DNA of 64,000 nucleotides from Theobroma cacao (GCF_000208745.1 NC_030851.1:1170315-1234314); one strand, 5' to 3'; counted from the stretch's first letter, positions 10,483 to 23,035 are shown. A program made the numbers and translations. Notes: generated by a model not told the origin, from the sequence alone.

Positions 10483-12729
10483 AAACAGAAAAGAAGAAGA
10501 TTCTGATGTTCTCCTTAACACCCGGGGCTTGTGGCAGGACGGATGCATCATCCTTATCCGAAACTCGACATGCGCTTCCATATGTTGGTTGTCTTGCTCT
10601 ACTTCGAGACTGGAACATATATATTTAGTTGATGAATCTTATTTAATATTGGTGGAGCCAAGGGTCAAATCTAAATTAATAGCATGCCCATCACCAATGG
10701 ATTAATCAAGAATCTTTATATCCAAATGGAAACTGAATCTTTAATCAGCTCTGCAGAAAAATGTAAAATTTATGCAGCAAAGAGGGACTTTTCTGGATGT
10801 AAACATTATCTCTGTTGCGATTAAGTGATAGTAGCTTGCTTCAAAACAGAAAAACGTAACTTGCTAGGGAAGGTACAGTTGAGGTCAAAAGGTCAAAATA
10901 ATGAAGTAGAATTGGTGAAATGGATTTGAAAGCGACCCAATCATCTGTTAAGCTCCTTTGAACGGATTATTTGATTCAGTTCGATGATAGACGATGGTCG
11001 AGGCCTTTCGGGAAGAGCCATGTCTGCTTTTCTGCGATGTGTTCACCTTTTGGAATATGCACGTTTTCTCAGAGAAAAAGTTTGATTGAACGGCATCATT
11101 GCCCTACGAATCCAATTTGTCCACGCTAAATGCGAAGGAAATTTGTGTTGAAAAGCAACGCCTAGCCCGAGTAAAGTCGCACTTGTCTAGAGCTAATGCG
11201 CTATAAGTTTGCTTATGTTCCATGGAAATTGGAAAGAGCCTACCATGATACTTGTCCACGCTATGTGTGAAGGAGATTGTGTTCCAAATATTAAACAAAC
11301 TAGATTATGGCCCGTGGGTTGCACACAGGCCTCTTTCTATTTGTTTGTTTCTTTCTCTTTTTATCTCGTTTTTTCTTTCAATTTTTTCTTTTTTCCTATA
11401 CCTTCCACGTGGCTAAATGAAGAAGCCACTTTGGATCTTCCTTTTATATATGTTATAGATAGAAATCGTTCACAACTGCAGCTATATATATTCCAACGTC
11501 TGAGAGGGTTGGCGGTTGCAATTACTAAGAAAATGCTGCTGAATAAGGTTTAGGTGTTTGTGTTAATTTAGAAACATTCATGTATTATCCTGATTAAGTC
11601 TTTTTTTTCCTTTTAATTAATCAAATGAATTTTATTAGGTATCAGGAAATGACATATAATTGAGACTATTGATCAGATTTGAGCTTAATATTAACAACCC
11701 CCTTTTATTATTAAGCAAAAATTGTCTGAGTTCTGTCTACTTTAAATTTGACAAATGAGTCTATAAAAATATTTTCTTTCCCATAGATATGCATAAAATC
11801 TAAATTCTCAATTTCTTTTAAATTAACAGCGGTTGATTTCATTGAACATGCATCAATAAATCCGTGACCTTTGTTCCTCATCATATATCCAAGAAATTGT
11901 AACTAATGAGTCTAATTCAGTAATCAACCTTTAAATCCAAATATCAGTTGGAAACATCTCAACAGTCTTCTGATTAAGCTTGGCTAAGTCTTTTATCATT
12001 GGATGAAAATCAACCAAAAACTAATTCGGTTCCTATGATGATATTTATCAGATGAAAAAAAGGAATAGTGCAAATATTCTTAGGAATACTATTACTTTAT
12101 ACTTAATTGTGTGTTCCAAAGGATTATCATTATTATTACCATATCATTTTTTTTTCATCTGAGCTCATACAAAACTGCTTACATTAAACTATCGGAAGAA
12201 TAAACTATCTGATTAGTACTAGTTAACTATTGACAAATCTGATGAAACTTCCTGCTTTTTGCCTCAAAAAGGAAAATAATGCTTATCCTAATTAAAACAT
12301 TATGAAAAGGAAATAGATTATATTTTTAATTTGTTAGCTCAAAAACTTTATATGATGTGTAACCATAAAAATTTTCTAGTTTGGCAGCCAAATAGAAAGA
12401 CACTTGAATTAGAAATCCACCAATGTTTGTTACATCAGATTTGAGTCATAACTTGAATCACTCCTTATTAAAAGCAACAATAAAAATAATTTAGATGATG
12501 TAAAAAGTAGTGTAATTCCAATGATTCAAACACAGAGTTAAACACTATCAATCAGACATTACCCAATTAAAGCAAACAGTTGTAATTGGAGGTACCTTTC
12601 TGCCCCATTTTAGCACGGCAAAAAGGCATTAGTACAAGTAGGTGCTTCCTTCTCTGCTTGGTGGTAAACCCGTAAGTTGCTGTATGACTCTTAACGCTGC
12701 AATCTTTCTTTTTGCTCCATTGTCAATTT

Positions 12730-13160
12730 TATTTTAATATATTATTTGACATGTAATATTATTTTTTATTAACTAGATTATAATTATAAATTCAAACTAT
12801 CAAATTAATCAAAAAATATTTAGACATGAAATATTTAAAAACTTAATTTGGGTTAAAAATTACTTATAATTGAAATCTATATGAGTTATTTTAAAAGAGT
12901 GAAAAATATAACCAAAGACCAAGAAGAGGAATGACTTGAATTTTTGAATAAGGAGAGTAGTTTAAGTTTTTATTTTTTTAATAAAATCTTAAATTATAAG
13001 AAAAAATTATTTTATCTTTTCACGTAGTATTTAACTATTAATATATAAATCACTTTTATTTGAAGTTTTTGACCTCACTTTTTATAAAATTATAAAAAAA
13101 ATAAATTTATTAATATATTAACTACCCTAAACCATAGATAAATATTATAAAAACTAAATC
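12730..13160. repeat. AT-rich block shared with 35.46-35.90 kb
   Basis: An AT-rich stretch beginning TTTTAATATATTATTTGACA closely matches the sequence upstream of copy 5. It links spacers 1 and 4 and supports a higher-order duplication. No gene is seen in it. Confidence 0.7.
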
Positions 13161-13971
13161 CTTTTACACTCTCTTCAACATGGGTCGGCCCGTGGTTAAC
13201 AGACTGATAGAACCATCATCATCCTCGTTATAGTGCAAGCAAACATTCTACTAATCACACGCCATACATTGAGTTACTTTGAACCATCGAATGTTTGATA
13301 AAATATTACTCTTCACCACTTGAGTTTTTATCAACGAAGAATAGCTTTTCAAAAAAAAAAAAGAAAAGAAAATACTGCCAAATTGCAACGGGCAGGAGTA
13401 AAGTTTTGCAAGCTTTACCAATTACAACCTAATAAACAATAGAAATCGTTGACAAAAGCGGCTTAATGAGGCGGGCAAATCCGGTTTGCCTTGCAAAGAA
13501 GGATTTAATGAGGCGTTTGATGACGTTTATACAACAAAACTTCCACAAATTTGACGGCGGAAAGGGGCATTTCTGCTGTGCTGCATTGGGTAATCCTACT
13601 GTGCTGAGTTGTCAAAGGAAACGAGGCTGCGGTCGTCGACGTGGAACATTCATGCGATAAGTGAAGGAATTTCTTAAGAAGAGAGGGGCAAATAGTTTTT
13701 TGGTGGGTTTGGACTTCACACTTTGGATCAACAAAACACCGAAGGAGGGTACAGCTGAAAAGGTAATGATTTTATTGACCGTGGAAAATTCCGCATTTAA
13801 CTCTGTTAAATGCCATTTGCGCCGACGGAAATAGTTTTACCATTTTAGCCCTTTTTAGCCCTCGGAATTCCTACATCTCCTATAGAATTTAGCACCAATT
13901 CCTAACAAGAAAGGGCTAAAGGTAAAAGTGGACAATATAATAAGTTCTTGGGATGCATTGCCTTTCTGTAT

Positions 13972-13980
13972 CTATATATA
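13972..13980 (+). promoter_or_regulatory. TATA box of B3 copy 2
   Basis: CTATATATA lies 88 bp before the ATG, in a leader nearly identical to those of copies 4, 5 and 7. About 60 bp upstream is the shared AGAAAGGGCTAAAGGTAAAA element. Confidence 0.65.
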
Positions 13981-14068
13981 GCAGCTGATTTCATAAGGAT
14001 TTATTACCACTGTCCCTTCCTAAGTAGTAGTACTAAAATTTTCAGACAGCCTTCACCCACCAGCCACC

Positions 14069-15058
14069 ATGCCTCAAGCAAAAAAGATGTTCTCAAAGTC
14101 ACTTACTGACACTGACATCAACAAAAGGTTGGCGATACCGGCTAAAATCCTGCCTTCCTTGCCAGATTTCAATGGAAGCCATACCGTGACAATTCACCTT
14201 ATGTACGGCACAAAGACGTGGCCAATTATTTGTTCTATCCGCAAAACTGGGTACAAGAAACCTGTTTTCTCCGGTGGTTGGAGAAATTTTGTTATTTTCA
14301 ATGATTTCCATGTTGGCGAGGTCCTCACGATGTACAAAGTGCAAGATGAAGAGGGCTCTTTCCATTATAAGGTTGAAGTGGAGAAGCTAGCCACACCATC
14401 CGTGGCTCTTTCCACTCGGGCTGTCTCTTTGAATCCTGAGGTAGATGAAACCACTGGCACAAGCCACCCAAAAATCAACAACTTTCAACACGATCAAGAG
14501 CAACTGCCTAAGGCTGATGCACCGGTCATACAGGAGGGAGCTACCATGGAGCTAGCCGATGCTGCAGCTAATGCGCCGGTCCCTTTCGTTGATCATTTTA
14601 TTGCCAAACTATCTGGCATGATATTTGGGACTGCTGTGAGTGATGAAGCGACTAGCAAGGCTTGCGTCAAGCCCGAACATGAGACAGAAATGAAGTTCTT
14701 TGGCATTACGAGGGGTATTGGCATGGGTGAACCACCGCTCATCAAGGCTCAATGTGATCTGAATGAGTCCGTAAGTACGGAAAGGCTTAACTTGGACTTG
14801 GTTCTGGGACAACCAAATCTAACCAAAGAAGAGAGAGACACCAAGGCTCCCTTTGATCTCAATGGGGGTGGTTCACTGGCCGTCTTTGGCACTAGTCAAG
14901 CTACTGAGGAAGCATATTCCGAGAGTACTGGAAGGCTTAACTTAGACTTGGTTCTGGGACAACCAAATCCATATAACAGAGCAGTGAATATTGATTTGAC
15001 TTTGGCGCAGCCCCTTGCCGATAATCGAAGCACCGTCTTTGCTCACTCAAAACCATAG
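14069..15058 (+). CDS. B3-domain protein with EAR-type tail, array copy 2
   Basis: An intact single-exon gene of 329 codons starting MPQAKKMFSK. The B3 domain covers about residues 6-106 (FSKSLTDTDINKRLAIP, VTIHLMYGT, WPIICSI, FSGGWRNFV, HVGEVLTMYKV). The linker is acidic. The tail has two copies of a repression module: LNLDLVLGQPN at 240-250 and again at 290-300, each preceded by a DLN-containing segment (DLNES, FDLNGGG). A third motif, IDLTL (308-312), lies near the C terminus. LxLxL is the EAR consensus for TOPLESS-family co-repressors, so I infer a nuclear repressor. Closest in length and N-terminal sequence to copy 5; both have DINKRL and VGEVLTMY. The ATG follows GCCACC, a favourable context. 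Confidence 0.9.
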   Translation: MPQAKKMFSKSLTDTDINKRLAIPAKILPSLPDFNGSHTVTIHLMYGTKTWPIICSIRKTGYKKPVFSGGWRNFVIFNDFHVGEVLTMYKVQDEEGSFHYKVEVEKLATPSVALSTRAVSLNPEVDETTGTSHPKINNFQHDQEQLPKADAPVIQEGATMELADAAANAPVPFVDHFIAKLSGMIFGTAVSDEATSKACVKPEHETEMKFFGITRGIGMGEPPLIKAQCDLNESVSTERLNLDLVLGQPNLTKEERDTKAPFDLNGGGSLAVFGTSQATEEAYSESTGRLNLDLVLGQPNPYNRAVNIDLTLAQPLADNRSTVFAHSKP

Positions 15059-15549
15059 TAGGAAGTTACAAGATCAAAGAGAGCTAGAACAGCAGTGCGG
15101 GAGCTTTTCGAAGCCTATCATGGTCGAGGGTCATAGTCTAAACTGAACTCCGCTGAACAAGTCCTTGCGTGGATCAGTCCAATTTTGTTTCTCGTCTTAT
15201 TTTATTTTCCAGTACTTTTTAACTAGAGTTGCTTATCCTGCTAGCTTGACAGTTTTTGGGGATTTGGATTGTGGAGAATACTGTACGAGTAGTATATGCT
15301 TTTTAACCTTTTGGGTTCTGTTCTTGGGTTTATTATATGTTCTTGATGTAAATCATATAATATAGTAATAACAATTAACGTGTGAGTTAAGGGTCTCCAG
15401 TTTTTGTTCATTTTAAGTTTCTCTTTTTTTTTTTTGGTATTTTTAAAGATGATAGATATCCTTTTTGGCCAATGGAGATGACTCGTTAAAGTAGCTGCTT
15501 GATATTACTTTTTGATTTGAGTGAAAAGCCCCATATAATATGACTTGGT

Positions 15550-16075
15550 TTTTTAGTCGTTCTTAAGCCGAAGTCGCTGTCCACCTTGTTGACCTGCCTT
15601 TCTGCCTTCTCCCTTGATCCTTAAAGGGTTCCGGTGGGTTAATCAGCTCCAACTCTACTGCCAATTCGTTGGTCGGCAAAATTCAACCCTTTCCAACAGG
15701 ATATGGAGCTAACTATCTGCTTGTTTCATCCTAATCAGTGAGTTCTTTAGGTAATTTTTTTTGTTTTTAGTAAATTAATTAGCATTTGCTTTATTTCTGG
15801 TTGCAGCCAGATCTTGTTGTTTTCCTGGGGAAATACCTAGCTACCCAATTTCCTAGATGCTTGCTATGGATGGTTAAAACTCTACATTCTGGTTTTTATT
15901 TTTTCATGTCCTTGCTCCAAAGCATGAAACACCCACCTGTTCTCTATCAGAGGAAGAGCACAAGAAGAACCGATGGCTGCACTTGATACTTGTTCTGCTG
16001 ACTTAGCAGCAGTTGTATCAAGTGCAGCTAGTTCTCTTCTTCTGATATTCTCATCCCCTTACGTTTAGCTTGCCA
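15550..16075 (-). pseudogene. Antisense relic reading frame, unit 2
   Basis: The same two minus-strand blocks as in unit 1. The upstream block includes AALDTTAAKSAEQVSSAAIG and LIENRWVFHALEQG, then loses its frame. The DNA coding for AALDTTAAK to SSAAIG is itself an inverted repeat. No intact gene. Confidence 0.4.
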
Positions 16076-16644
16076 AATACAGTAGTATCAACTAATTAGT
16101 TACTCGCTGAGCGTATTTAATTTTAATCTCTTGTTGATGTTCAGTTCGATTTTATGTACAATTCTTTTTGTCTTCAGAAATTACTTTGGAGATATAATTT
16201 TAGTAGAAAAGTCATTTGATTTGTCAACAATTCAAGTAGTTAACCCAATATTGAAGCATCTTACATATGTTGCCAATCACTTGCACTATGGTAGGCTTAC
16301 AAGGTTTTCTAGTTTAAAATTTCCATCTCTTCTTTTACCTTTTCTTTTCTTTTTTTTTCTATAATTTGTATTGACNGGGTCTATAATTATATTATTTTCT
16401 TGGCTGCCTATTTTAGACCGATTGAGTACCTTGTCAAGACTAGGTCTTTCTGGAAGTTAGGGATTAATTCTTCGATTTTTCGTTAATTAGTTGTGGTTTG
16501 GGGTTCATGTTCTGCCAGAAATAGAACTTTCACAAATTTGCATGAAAAAACTTCAAAGTGAAAGAGAAAAGTCAAGAACTTTAGCTGACAACAAATTCAT
16601 ACTTACCATATATATCAAATGAACAAATATTGTTTCGAAGAGAA

Positions 16645-16857
16645 ATGAATAAGGCAAGCCACCGGGCGAATGGACTGAGCAAAGCTAGCAATCTCATACA
16701 TTTATTTAATATTCAACTCTATGGAGCGATGGGCGTACGTGAACCCCAAAAAGACCCTTACCCCACGCGATTCACCCACACCATCTGTCGAAACATTCCC
16801 AATTTGGACAAAACCATGGCAAGCTTGCAGCTGCTGGGGGATCCACTCCACAGCTAA
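16645..16857 (+). CDS. Small repeated ORF (MFxRE family), unit 2
   Basis: 70 codons from the internal ATG at 16645 (MNKASHRANGLSKAS), ending LLGDPLHS. An extra T changes the family's usual first ATG to TTG at 16630. Its near-twin is at 60631-60843. No domain recognised; coding status uncertain. Confidence 0.25.
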   Translation: MNKASHRANGLSKASNLIHLFNIQLYGAMGVREPQKDPYPTRFTHTICRNIPNLDKTMASLQLLGDPLHS

Positions 16858-17360
16858 GTACGTCGTAGTTACACTCAACATTGGAAGCAAAGCAAAAATA
16901 GAACAGAAAGAAGATTCTGATCTTCTTCTTAACATCCGAGGCCTGTGGTAGAAGATGTTTTATTGGTTCGAAAGCAACTGGGAATACGTTGCACGTGTAG
17001 TTAGTAGCCAATCAAAACCCACATTGACCGTTGAAACTTGAACAAAAATATTAATTCCACTCATTTGATTCAGTCCAATGATGGAAGTGTGTTGTCTCTA
17101 CCATGATGTACTTGTGCTTCATTCAAGAAAAGTACAAACTTGGCCCGATCAGGGCTTAATTTTTCAGTCAGCTGACTCAGCTCACTTTCTCCATTTGGGA
17201 TTTTAGCATCTCAGTTAGTGTTTGTACTTGGGAGCCTAAACCTTTACAAGCCGAGTATGGACCAATTAACCTCAGCCTGTTAGTCCGTATTGCTAAAGTT
17301 GAATCGCCAGAGTTTAACGTGGGCAATATTGCTCCGCGGACTGCGGTGTCAGTTTAAACA

Positions 17361-17383
17361 AAGAAGAAGAAGAAGAAGAAGAA
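17361..17383 (+). repeat. GAA microsatellite
   Basis: Seven AAG/GAA units. The matching place in spacer 7 has a shorter, interrupted version. Confidence 0.85.
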
Positions 17384-18329
17384 AGGCATCCATCCACCAG
17401 AATGTTATAAACTGACAAAACAGCCATAAACAATTTACTACTCTACTGCTTTCCTTTTTGATCGGAAGCGTATTGGCAAATGCTCAAGATCTTGCTCCTG
17501 GCCGCTGTTTTTTACTCTGTGCTTGTTAATTATTCATTTCTTAGAAGGGGCGTGCAATATATATTCAGACCAAAATGGTGTTCAACTTTTCATCCTACAT
17601 TCCGGTAATTGAATTCCCAAATATTATTTTGACACTGGCATCCAACTATATATATATTAGAAACTATACACCAGGGTTCCACTATTTGTACAGGTATAAC
17701 AAACCTAGCAGGCAATTTTTTAAATTTGAGAACAGTATTGTTAATGAAAGCTTAAATGCAAATTATAGAAGTTGAACAGCGGCAATGGCTGGAATTTTCT
17801 CTCGCAATTTCTGCGTAACAGCCACTCTTTACTGTCATGACCCCTGCTGCTGGACGAACTTCACTATTGGCTCCTTAGTGGCAATTAATTCAAGAGAAAC
17901 GCCTGCTGCCCCAGCAAAGGTCATAGCTAGAGTGATAAATGTCCATAAATAGAAGTGAAAACAGTCCAATCAACAATCAAAAACAATGCCATATTTTGAC
18001 TAAGGATTTAAGCCAAATGGAAGGAAAGAGAAAATTAAACAAATAAGGGCAAAATATCCAATTATGTATTACTTCGTCTACCTGACATTTCTAATTTCCT
18101 TGCCCCATGTTCTATCATCCTTGCATGTCTCCCTTCTCATCAAACAATAAAAGATGTGAAGTATGATTTGATGATCTAATATGGACAGATTGAAAATCTT
18201 GTGATTAGCTTGTTCTAAACTTTGTCTTCCGAGCTTGCTGCATATCTAGATGATTTGTTGATTTAGTCTTGGAATTGTCTGCTGCTACTGCTGAATTTCA
18301 ATTGCTAAACTTCTGTCAGATGTTGATCT

Positions 18330-18680
18330 TCTACTGAGCTTGATCTAATGCAACAGTACCATCTTTCAATTGAGATTCGACACTGGTAACCATTGGTGTA
18401 ATGACTTCCTTAGTATTATCCACGTCTAATTTCTGTAAAAAAAAAAAATCTTTAATGTACTTGTGCTGTGATAAAAACTTGCTTGTAATGTTGATCTAAC
18501 CTCAACACCAAAAAAAAAAAATCCAGTGTACTGAAATATTTTAAGTGAGAATTTGTTTACAAGCTGGTGTAGAAAGTCATCTATATAGACCAAGAAAGTT
18601 AAACTAAGATAAAATTCTTGACATATAAATAAGTAAGCATGCATCAGAATCTGAATTGTGAAAACCATAAACAATAAAAG
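18330..18680 (-). pseudogene. Ty1/copia reverse-transcriptase fossil
   Basis: On the minus strand the frame includes VYIDDFLHQLVNKFSLKIF and FFFGVEVRSTLQ, matching the YVDD box and the following segment of copia RT. The order continues on the minus strand with a PMTTSVESQLKDST-like segment. Stops and frame changes show it is dead. Confidence 0.65.
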
Positions 18681-21025
18681 AACTGCTTAATTCCTAATAT
18701 CAATCTTGAAGTGGATTTCATAGATATGAGCTTGTCTTTATCAATGAATAGTGAGTTTATTAAGTGAACTTTTTTGGCATGAAATGTTAATTCACGAACT
18801 TTATACGATTATTTCTATTCATTTTAAATTTGATATGAGTCAACAAAAACATTTAATTTTCAATAGATGTGCACAAAATCTAAATTCTCAATTTCTTTCA
18901 ACTCGTAGTCAAATTCATTGAACATGTGCCAATAAATCCATGGCCTTTGCCCCTTATCACATATTCAAGAAATCGTAGCTTTTGAGTCCGATTCAATAAT
19001 AAACTTTTAAATTCAGATATCAGCTTGAAATATCTCAACAATCTTATAATTAAGCTTGATTTCATTGGATTAAAATCAACCAAAAACTAATTCAGTTCCT
19101 GTGATGGTGTTTATCAAATGAAAGAAGGAATAGTGTGCAAGTAATTCTTAGCAATACTATTACTGTGTACTTAAAACTACTTACATCAAACTATTGGGAG
19201 AATAAGATATTTAATTACTACTACTTAGCTGTTGACAAATCTGATAAAATTTTTTGTTTTTTGTTCTAAAAAGAAAAATAATGATTGCCCTGCCCTAACA
19301 AAATTAGCTAGGATCTTGGGTTTTCCATTTTTAATTAGGATCTTAATTCTCTGGGTGTATGTATTGCTACAATATCTGCTTGAATAGTTCCAACATTATC
19401 AATGGAAGCAATTGTAGTACGTCCACAAAAGGCAAACTTTAAAGATATATATAAAAAGGAAGCTTATAATTTTTATAGGAAGCAAATATGAATCTAGCTG
19501 AACGGGAACAAGAATATTTGTCAACTCAAACGGGATCTAGCTAGCTTATAAAACAAAGAAAAAAGAATACTAATATCCTGAATTGATTAACTTGTCCTTT
19601 AGTAAAGTTAGTTAACAACTTCATTTGGCAACATATATTCAAGACTAATATTACAAAGAAAGGATGCTTTGAACCAGGCGATTGGACAGTGAGAGAAACG
19701 ATGAATAACCAGAGGAATTGCCGTACTCCATCTACTAGATGCCAAAAATGGCATGCAACTATGGAATTTTCCCATGACAACAAGACCAGACCGGACAACA
19801 ACCAAAACCAAAAGCAAATTAAAAGGATTGAAACGTAGACTGTTAGGATCAATTGATAGTCTCTTTTCAGCAATGAGTTCATTTTGGAAGGATATTGACA
19901 ACATCCAAGGTAATATAATATATGCACCTGAATAAATCTGATGGAAGTAAAGTCCCAATTTCCTGAGGAAGTAGATAAACTTAGTTACCTCTTGCCACTT
20001 TCATTTTGAAAGGAAGGGGGCATTAGTGCAAGTAGGTATTAGCAGATTGATGGTATCATCATCCTCATTAGTGCAAGCAAACTTTCTACTAATCACACGC
20101 CATACATTGAGTAGTTTTGAACCCTCGAATCAGATGACAAAATACTGCCAATTGCCACCATAAAGTGTAGCTACCTTTACCACCTCTCTTGTTCCTGATT
20201 TCTTCGATTGTCATTTGAACTTTTCAAGTGCTTAATAGGCCTTTGTGCTTGATAGTGCGTTATTCTTTGAACTTTTTGGCATTGAAATGTGAAGCAAATT
20301 AGATTCCGGATACTTGTGCACATGCAATGCTCTCCAATCATCCTTTTTAATTGATCAAAGCTCCAAAATATTAAACAAATAGAAATCGTTGACAAAAGCG
20401 GCTCATATGTCTTTTCGATGTTTAACAAGGTGGTGTCATGACTTGCAACTACATATGACATTTGAAAATGGATTTTTACAAATTTAACCCTCAAAACTTG
20501 GAAAAACTAGTGTTTTTTCTCTGTTAAATCATATGAATTTGGGGGGCAGAAAGGGGCATTACTGCTTTATGTTTGCGATTGCAACTGTATCCGGAAGTCC
20601 TCCTGTGCTGAATTGACAACGACAACCTCGGTCGGAAAAAAGAATTGACAACGAAATCACGTTGTAAATGATTGTTTGAGCCAAAAAAAATTGCTTTATA
20701 AAGAGATTTACACCCTTAGCCCTAACCGATATCACGACTCTATATGATAAGTGAAGGAATTTCATAAGAAGAGAGGGGCAATTTTTTTTGGTCGGTTAGC
20801 ACTTTCACACTTTGAACCAACAAAAAACCAATGGACGGTATTGTTGAGAAGAAAATGATTTTATTGAGGTGGAAACTAACCGACCATAGCAGAATTCCCC
20901 CGATGGAAATCGTTTTTCCATTCTGGGCCTTGAAACTCTTCCCATCTCTTACGGGATTTAGCATGGATTCCTTAAAAAGAAAGGGCTAAATGTAAGTACG
21001 TTGGGTGCATCCAGTTTGTGTATCC

Positions 21026-21035
21026 TATATATATA
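21026..21035 (+). promoter_or_regulatory. TATA box of B3 copy 3
   Basis: TATATATATA ends 87 bp before the ATG. The leader again contains AAAATTTTCAGACA. Confidence 0.65.
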
Positions 21036-21122
21036 GCTCATTTCAAAAGGATTTAGTACCTCTATCACTTCCTAAGCTAGTAGTACTAAAATTTTCAGAC
21101 AACCTTCACCCCCCCAGCCACC

Positions 21123-22145
21123 ATGCCTCAAGCAACAAAGATGTTCTCAAAGTCACTGACTGAGACTGACATCAAGAAAAGGTTGGCGATCCCCGCTAAA
21201 ATCCTGCCTTCCTTACCACATTTCAATGGAAGCCATGCCGTGACAATTCCCCTTATGTACGGCACAAGGACGTGGCCAATTGTTTGCTCTGTCCGCAAAA
21301 CTGATTACAAGAAATCTGTTTTCTCCGGTGGTTGGAGAAATTTTGTTATTTGCAATGATTTCCATGTTGGTGACAGACTCACCATGTACAAAGTGAAAGA
21401 TGAAGCGGGCTCTTTCCACTATAGGGTTGAAGTGGAGAAGCCAGCCACACCATCCGTAGCTCTTTCAGCTCGGGCTTTCTCTTTGAATCATGAGGTAGAT
21501 GAAACCACTGGCACAAGCCGCACAAAAATCAGCAACTTTCAACACGATCAAGAGCAACTGCCAAAGGCTGATGCACCGGTCATACAGAAGGGAGCTACCA
21601 TGGAGCTAGCCGATGCTGCAGCTAATGCGCCGGACCCTTTCGTTAATCATGTTATTGCCAAACCACCTGGCATGATATTTGGGACCGTTGTGAGCGATGA
21701 AGCGACCAGCAAGGCTCACTTCAAGCCTGAACATGAGACAGAAATGAAGTTCTTTGGCATTACCATGGCTATTGGCTTGGGTGAACCAATGCTCCATGCG
21801 TGCTATATAACCAAAGAAGAGAGAGACATCAAGGCTCCAGTTGATCTCAATGGGTCCCTGAGTACGGGAAGGCTCATCTTGGACTTGGTTCTGGGACAAC
21901 CAAATCTAACCAAAGAAGAGGGAGACATCAAGGCTCCCTTTGATCTCAGTGGGGGTGGTTCACTGGCTGTTTTTGGCACTAGTCAAGCTACTGAAGAAGC
22001 ATATTCCGACAGTACCGGAAGGCTGAACTTGGACTTGGTTCTGGGACAACCAAGTCCATATAACGGAGCAGTGAATTTAGATTTAACTTTGGCGCAGCCC
22101 CTGGGCGATACTCGAGGCACCGTATTTGCTCACTCAAAACCATAG
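21123..22145 (+). CDS. B3-domain protein with EAR-type tail, array copy 3
   Basis: The longest intact copy, 340 codons, single exon, starting MPQATKMFSK. B3 domain about 6-106 with FSKSLTETDIKKRLAIP, VTIPLMYGT, WPIVCSV, FSGGWRNFV and VGDRLTMYKV; a TDYKKSVF change lies in the DNA-facing half where the others read TGYKKPVF. The tail carries LILDLVLGQPN (251-261), LNLDLVLGQPS (301-311) and LDLTL (319-323), three LxLxL motifs. It uniquely combines the LHACYITKEERD segment also seen in copy 1 with the doubled module of the other copies. A tail with one module plus an inserted second module would give this order. Nuclear repressor role inferred from the domains. Confidence 0.9.
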   Translation: MPQATKMFSKSLTETDIKKRLAIPAKILPSLPHFNGSHAVTIPLMYGTRTWPIVCSVRKTDYKKSVFSGGWRNFVICNDFHVGDRLTMYKVKDEAGSFHYRVEVEKPATPSVALSARAFSLNHEVDETTGTSRTKISNFQHDQEQLPKADAPVIQKGATMELADAAANAPDPFVNHVIAKPPGMIFGTVVSDEATSKAHFKPEHETEMKFFGITMAIGLGEPMLHACYITKEERDIKAPVDLNGSLSTGRLILDLVLGQPNLTKEEGDIKAPFDLSGGGSLAVFGTSQATEEAYSDSTGRLNLDLVLGQPSPYNGAVNLDLTLAQPLGDTRGTVFAHSKP

Positions 22146-22499
22146 TAGGAAGTTACAAGACCGAAGAGAGCAAGAACAGCAGTGCGGGAGCTTTCCGAAG
22201 CCTGTCATTGTCGAGGGTCATAGTCTAAAGTGAACTCTGCTGAATAAGTCCTCGTGTTGATCACTGCAATTTTGTTTCTCTTTTTTATATTATTTCCGGC
22301 TACTTTTATCTAGAGTTTCTTATCCTGCTAGCTTGACAATTTTTTGGAGTTTTGGATTGTGGAGAATACTGTACGCGTAATATATGCTTTTTAATCTTTT
22401 GGGTTCTTTCCTTGGTTTTATTAACTAAAGTAGCTGCTTGATTTCAATTTTTGATTTGATTAATCCCTTAGGGTCACTGAAAAGCCCAATATAATAAGA

Positions 22500-23035
22500 C
22501 TTGTTTTTTAAGTCTTTCTCTCGCCAGAATTGTTGTCCCTCGTTGACCTGCTTTTCTTCCTTCTCCCTTGATCCTCAAAGGGATTCCGGTGGGTTAATCA
22601 GATCCAACTCTAATGCCAATTCGTCGGTCGGCAAAATTCAACCCTTTCCAACAAGATATGGAGCTAACTATCTGCTTGTCTCATCCTAATCAGTGAGTTT
22701 TTTTTTTTTTTGTTTATTGGTAAACTAATTAGGATTTGGTATTATTTCTTGGTTGCAGCCAGATCTAAGATCTTGTTGTTTTCATGGGGAAAAACCTAGC
22801 TACCCAAGTTCCTAGTTGCGCGCTATAGCTGATTAAAACTCTATTTTCTGTTTTGTTTTTTTCATATCCTTGCTCCAAAGCATGAAACACCCACCTATTC
22901 TCTATCAGAGGAAGATCACAAGAAGAACCGATTGCTGCACTTGATACTTGTTCTGCATACTTAGCAGCGGTTGTATCGAGTGCAGCTTGTGCTTTTCTTT
23001 TGATATTCTCATCCTCCCTTACGTTTATCTTGCCA
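22500..23035 (-). pseudogene. Antisense relic reading frame, unit 3
   Basis: The two conserved minus-strand blocks are present, with a stop-containing LALELDLINPPESL block near 22.6 kb and the RRAQ/AALDT block near 22.9 kb. Frame breaks lie between them. Not a working gene. Confidence 0.4.

Larger units (their letters stand above)
8382..13971. other. Spacer between B3 copies 1 and 2
   Basis: In order: 3' flank, antisense relic frame (8885-9390), AT-rich DNA without genes (9.4-10.2 kb), small ORF (10213-10482), a block at 10.87-11.15 kb that recurs only at 54.80-55.10 kb, a block at 11.5-12.6 kb shared with 33.7-34.9 and 55.8-56.8 kb, an AT-rich block (12.73-13.16 kb) shared with 35.46-35.90 kb, and the promoter-proximal block. 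The antisense hydrophobic frame and the copia fossil present in other spacers are missing, which accounts for the short distance to copy 2. Confidence 0.55.
15059..21025. other. Spacer between B3 copies 2 and 3
   Basis: The most complete spacer. In order: antisense relic frame (15550-16075), small ORF (16645-16857), a conserved GC-richer block (17195-17345), a GAA repeat, antisense hydrophobic frame (17767-17955, broken by a lost base), copia RT fossil (18330-18680), a block of AT-rich shared DNA (18.76-19.5 kb), a both-strand-open block (19541-19958), and the promoter-proximal block (20.0-21.0 kb). It is nearly identical to the spacer after copy 7, including a 234-bp frame at 16131-16364 that matches 60071-60304 residue for residue. 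Confidence 0.6.

Noticed and set aside
16131..16364. 77-codon ORF identical in two places (16131 and 60071)
   Set aside because: Identity reflects recent duplication of the whole spacer; the frame is Phe/Leu-rich, ends in a T run and is broken in the other units.
19541..19958. Hydrophobic minus-strand ORFs (also at 63518-63907)
   Set aside because: Several frames on both strands are open in this block and there is no conserved start, so the frames are probably chance in duplicated spacer DNA.
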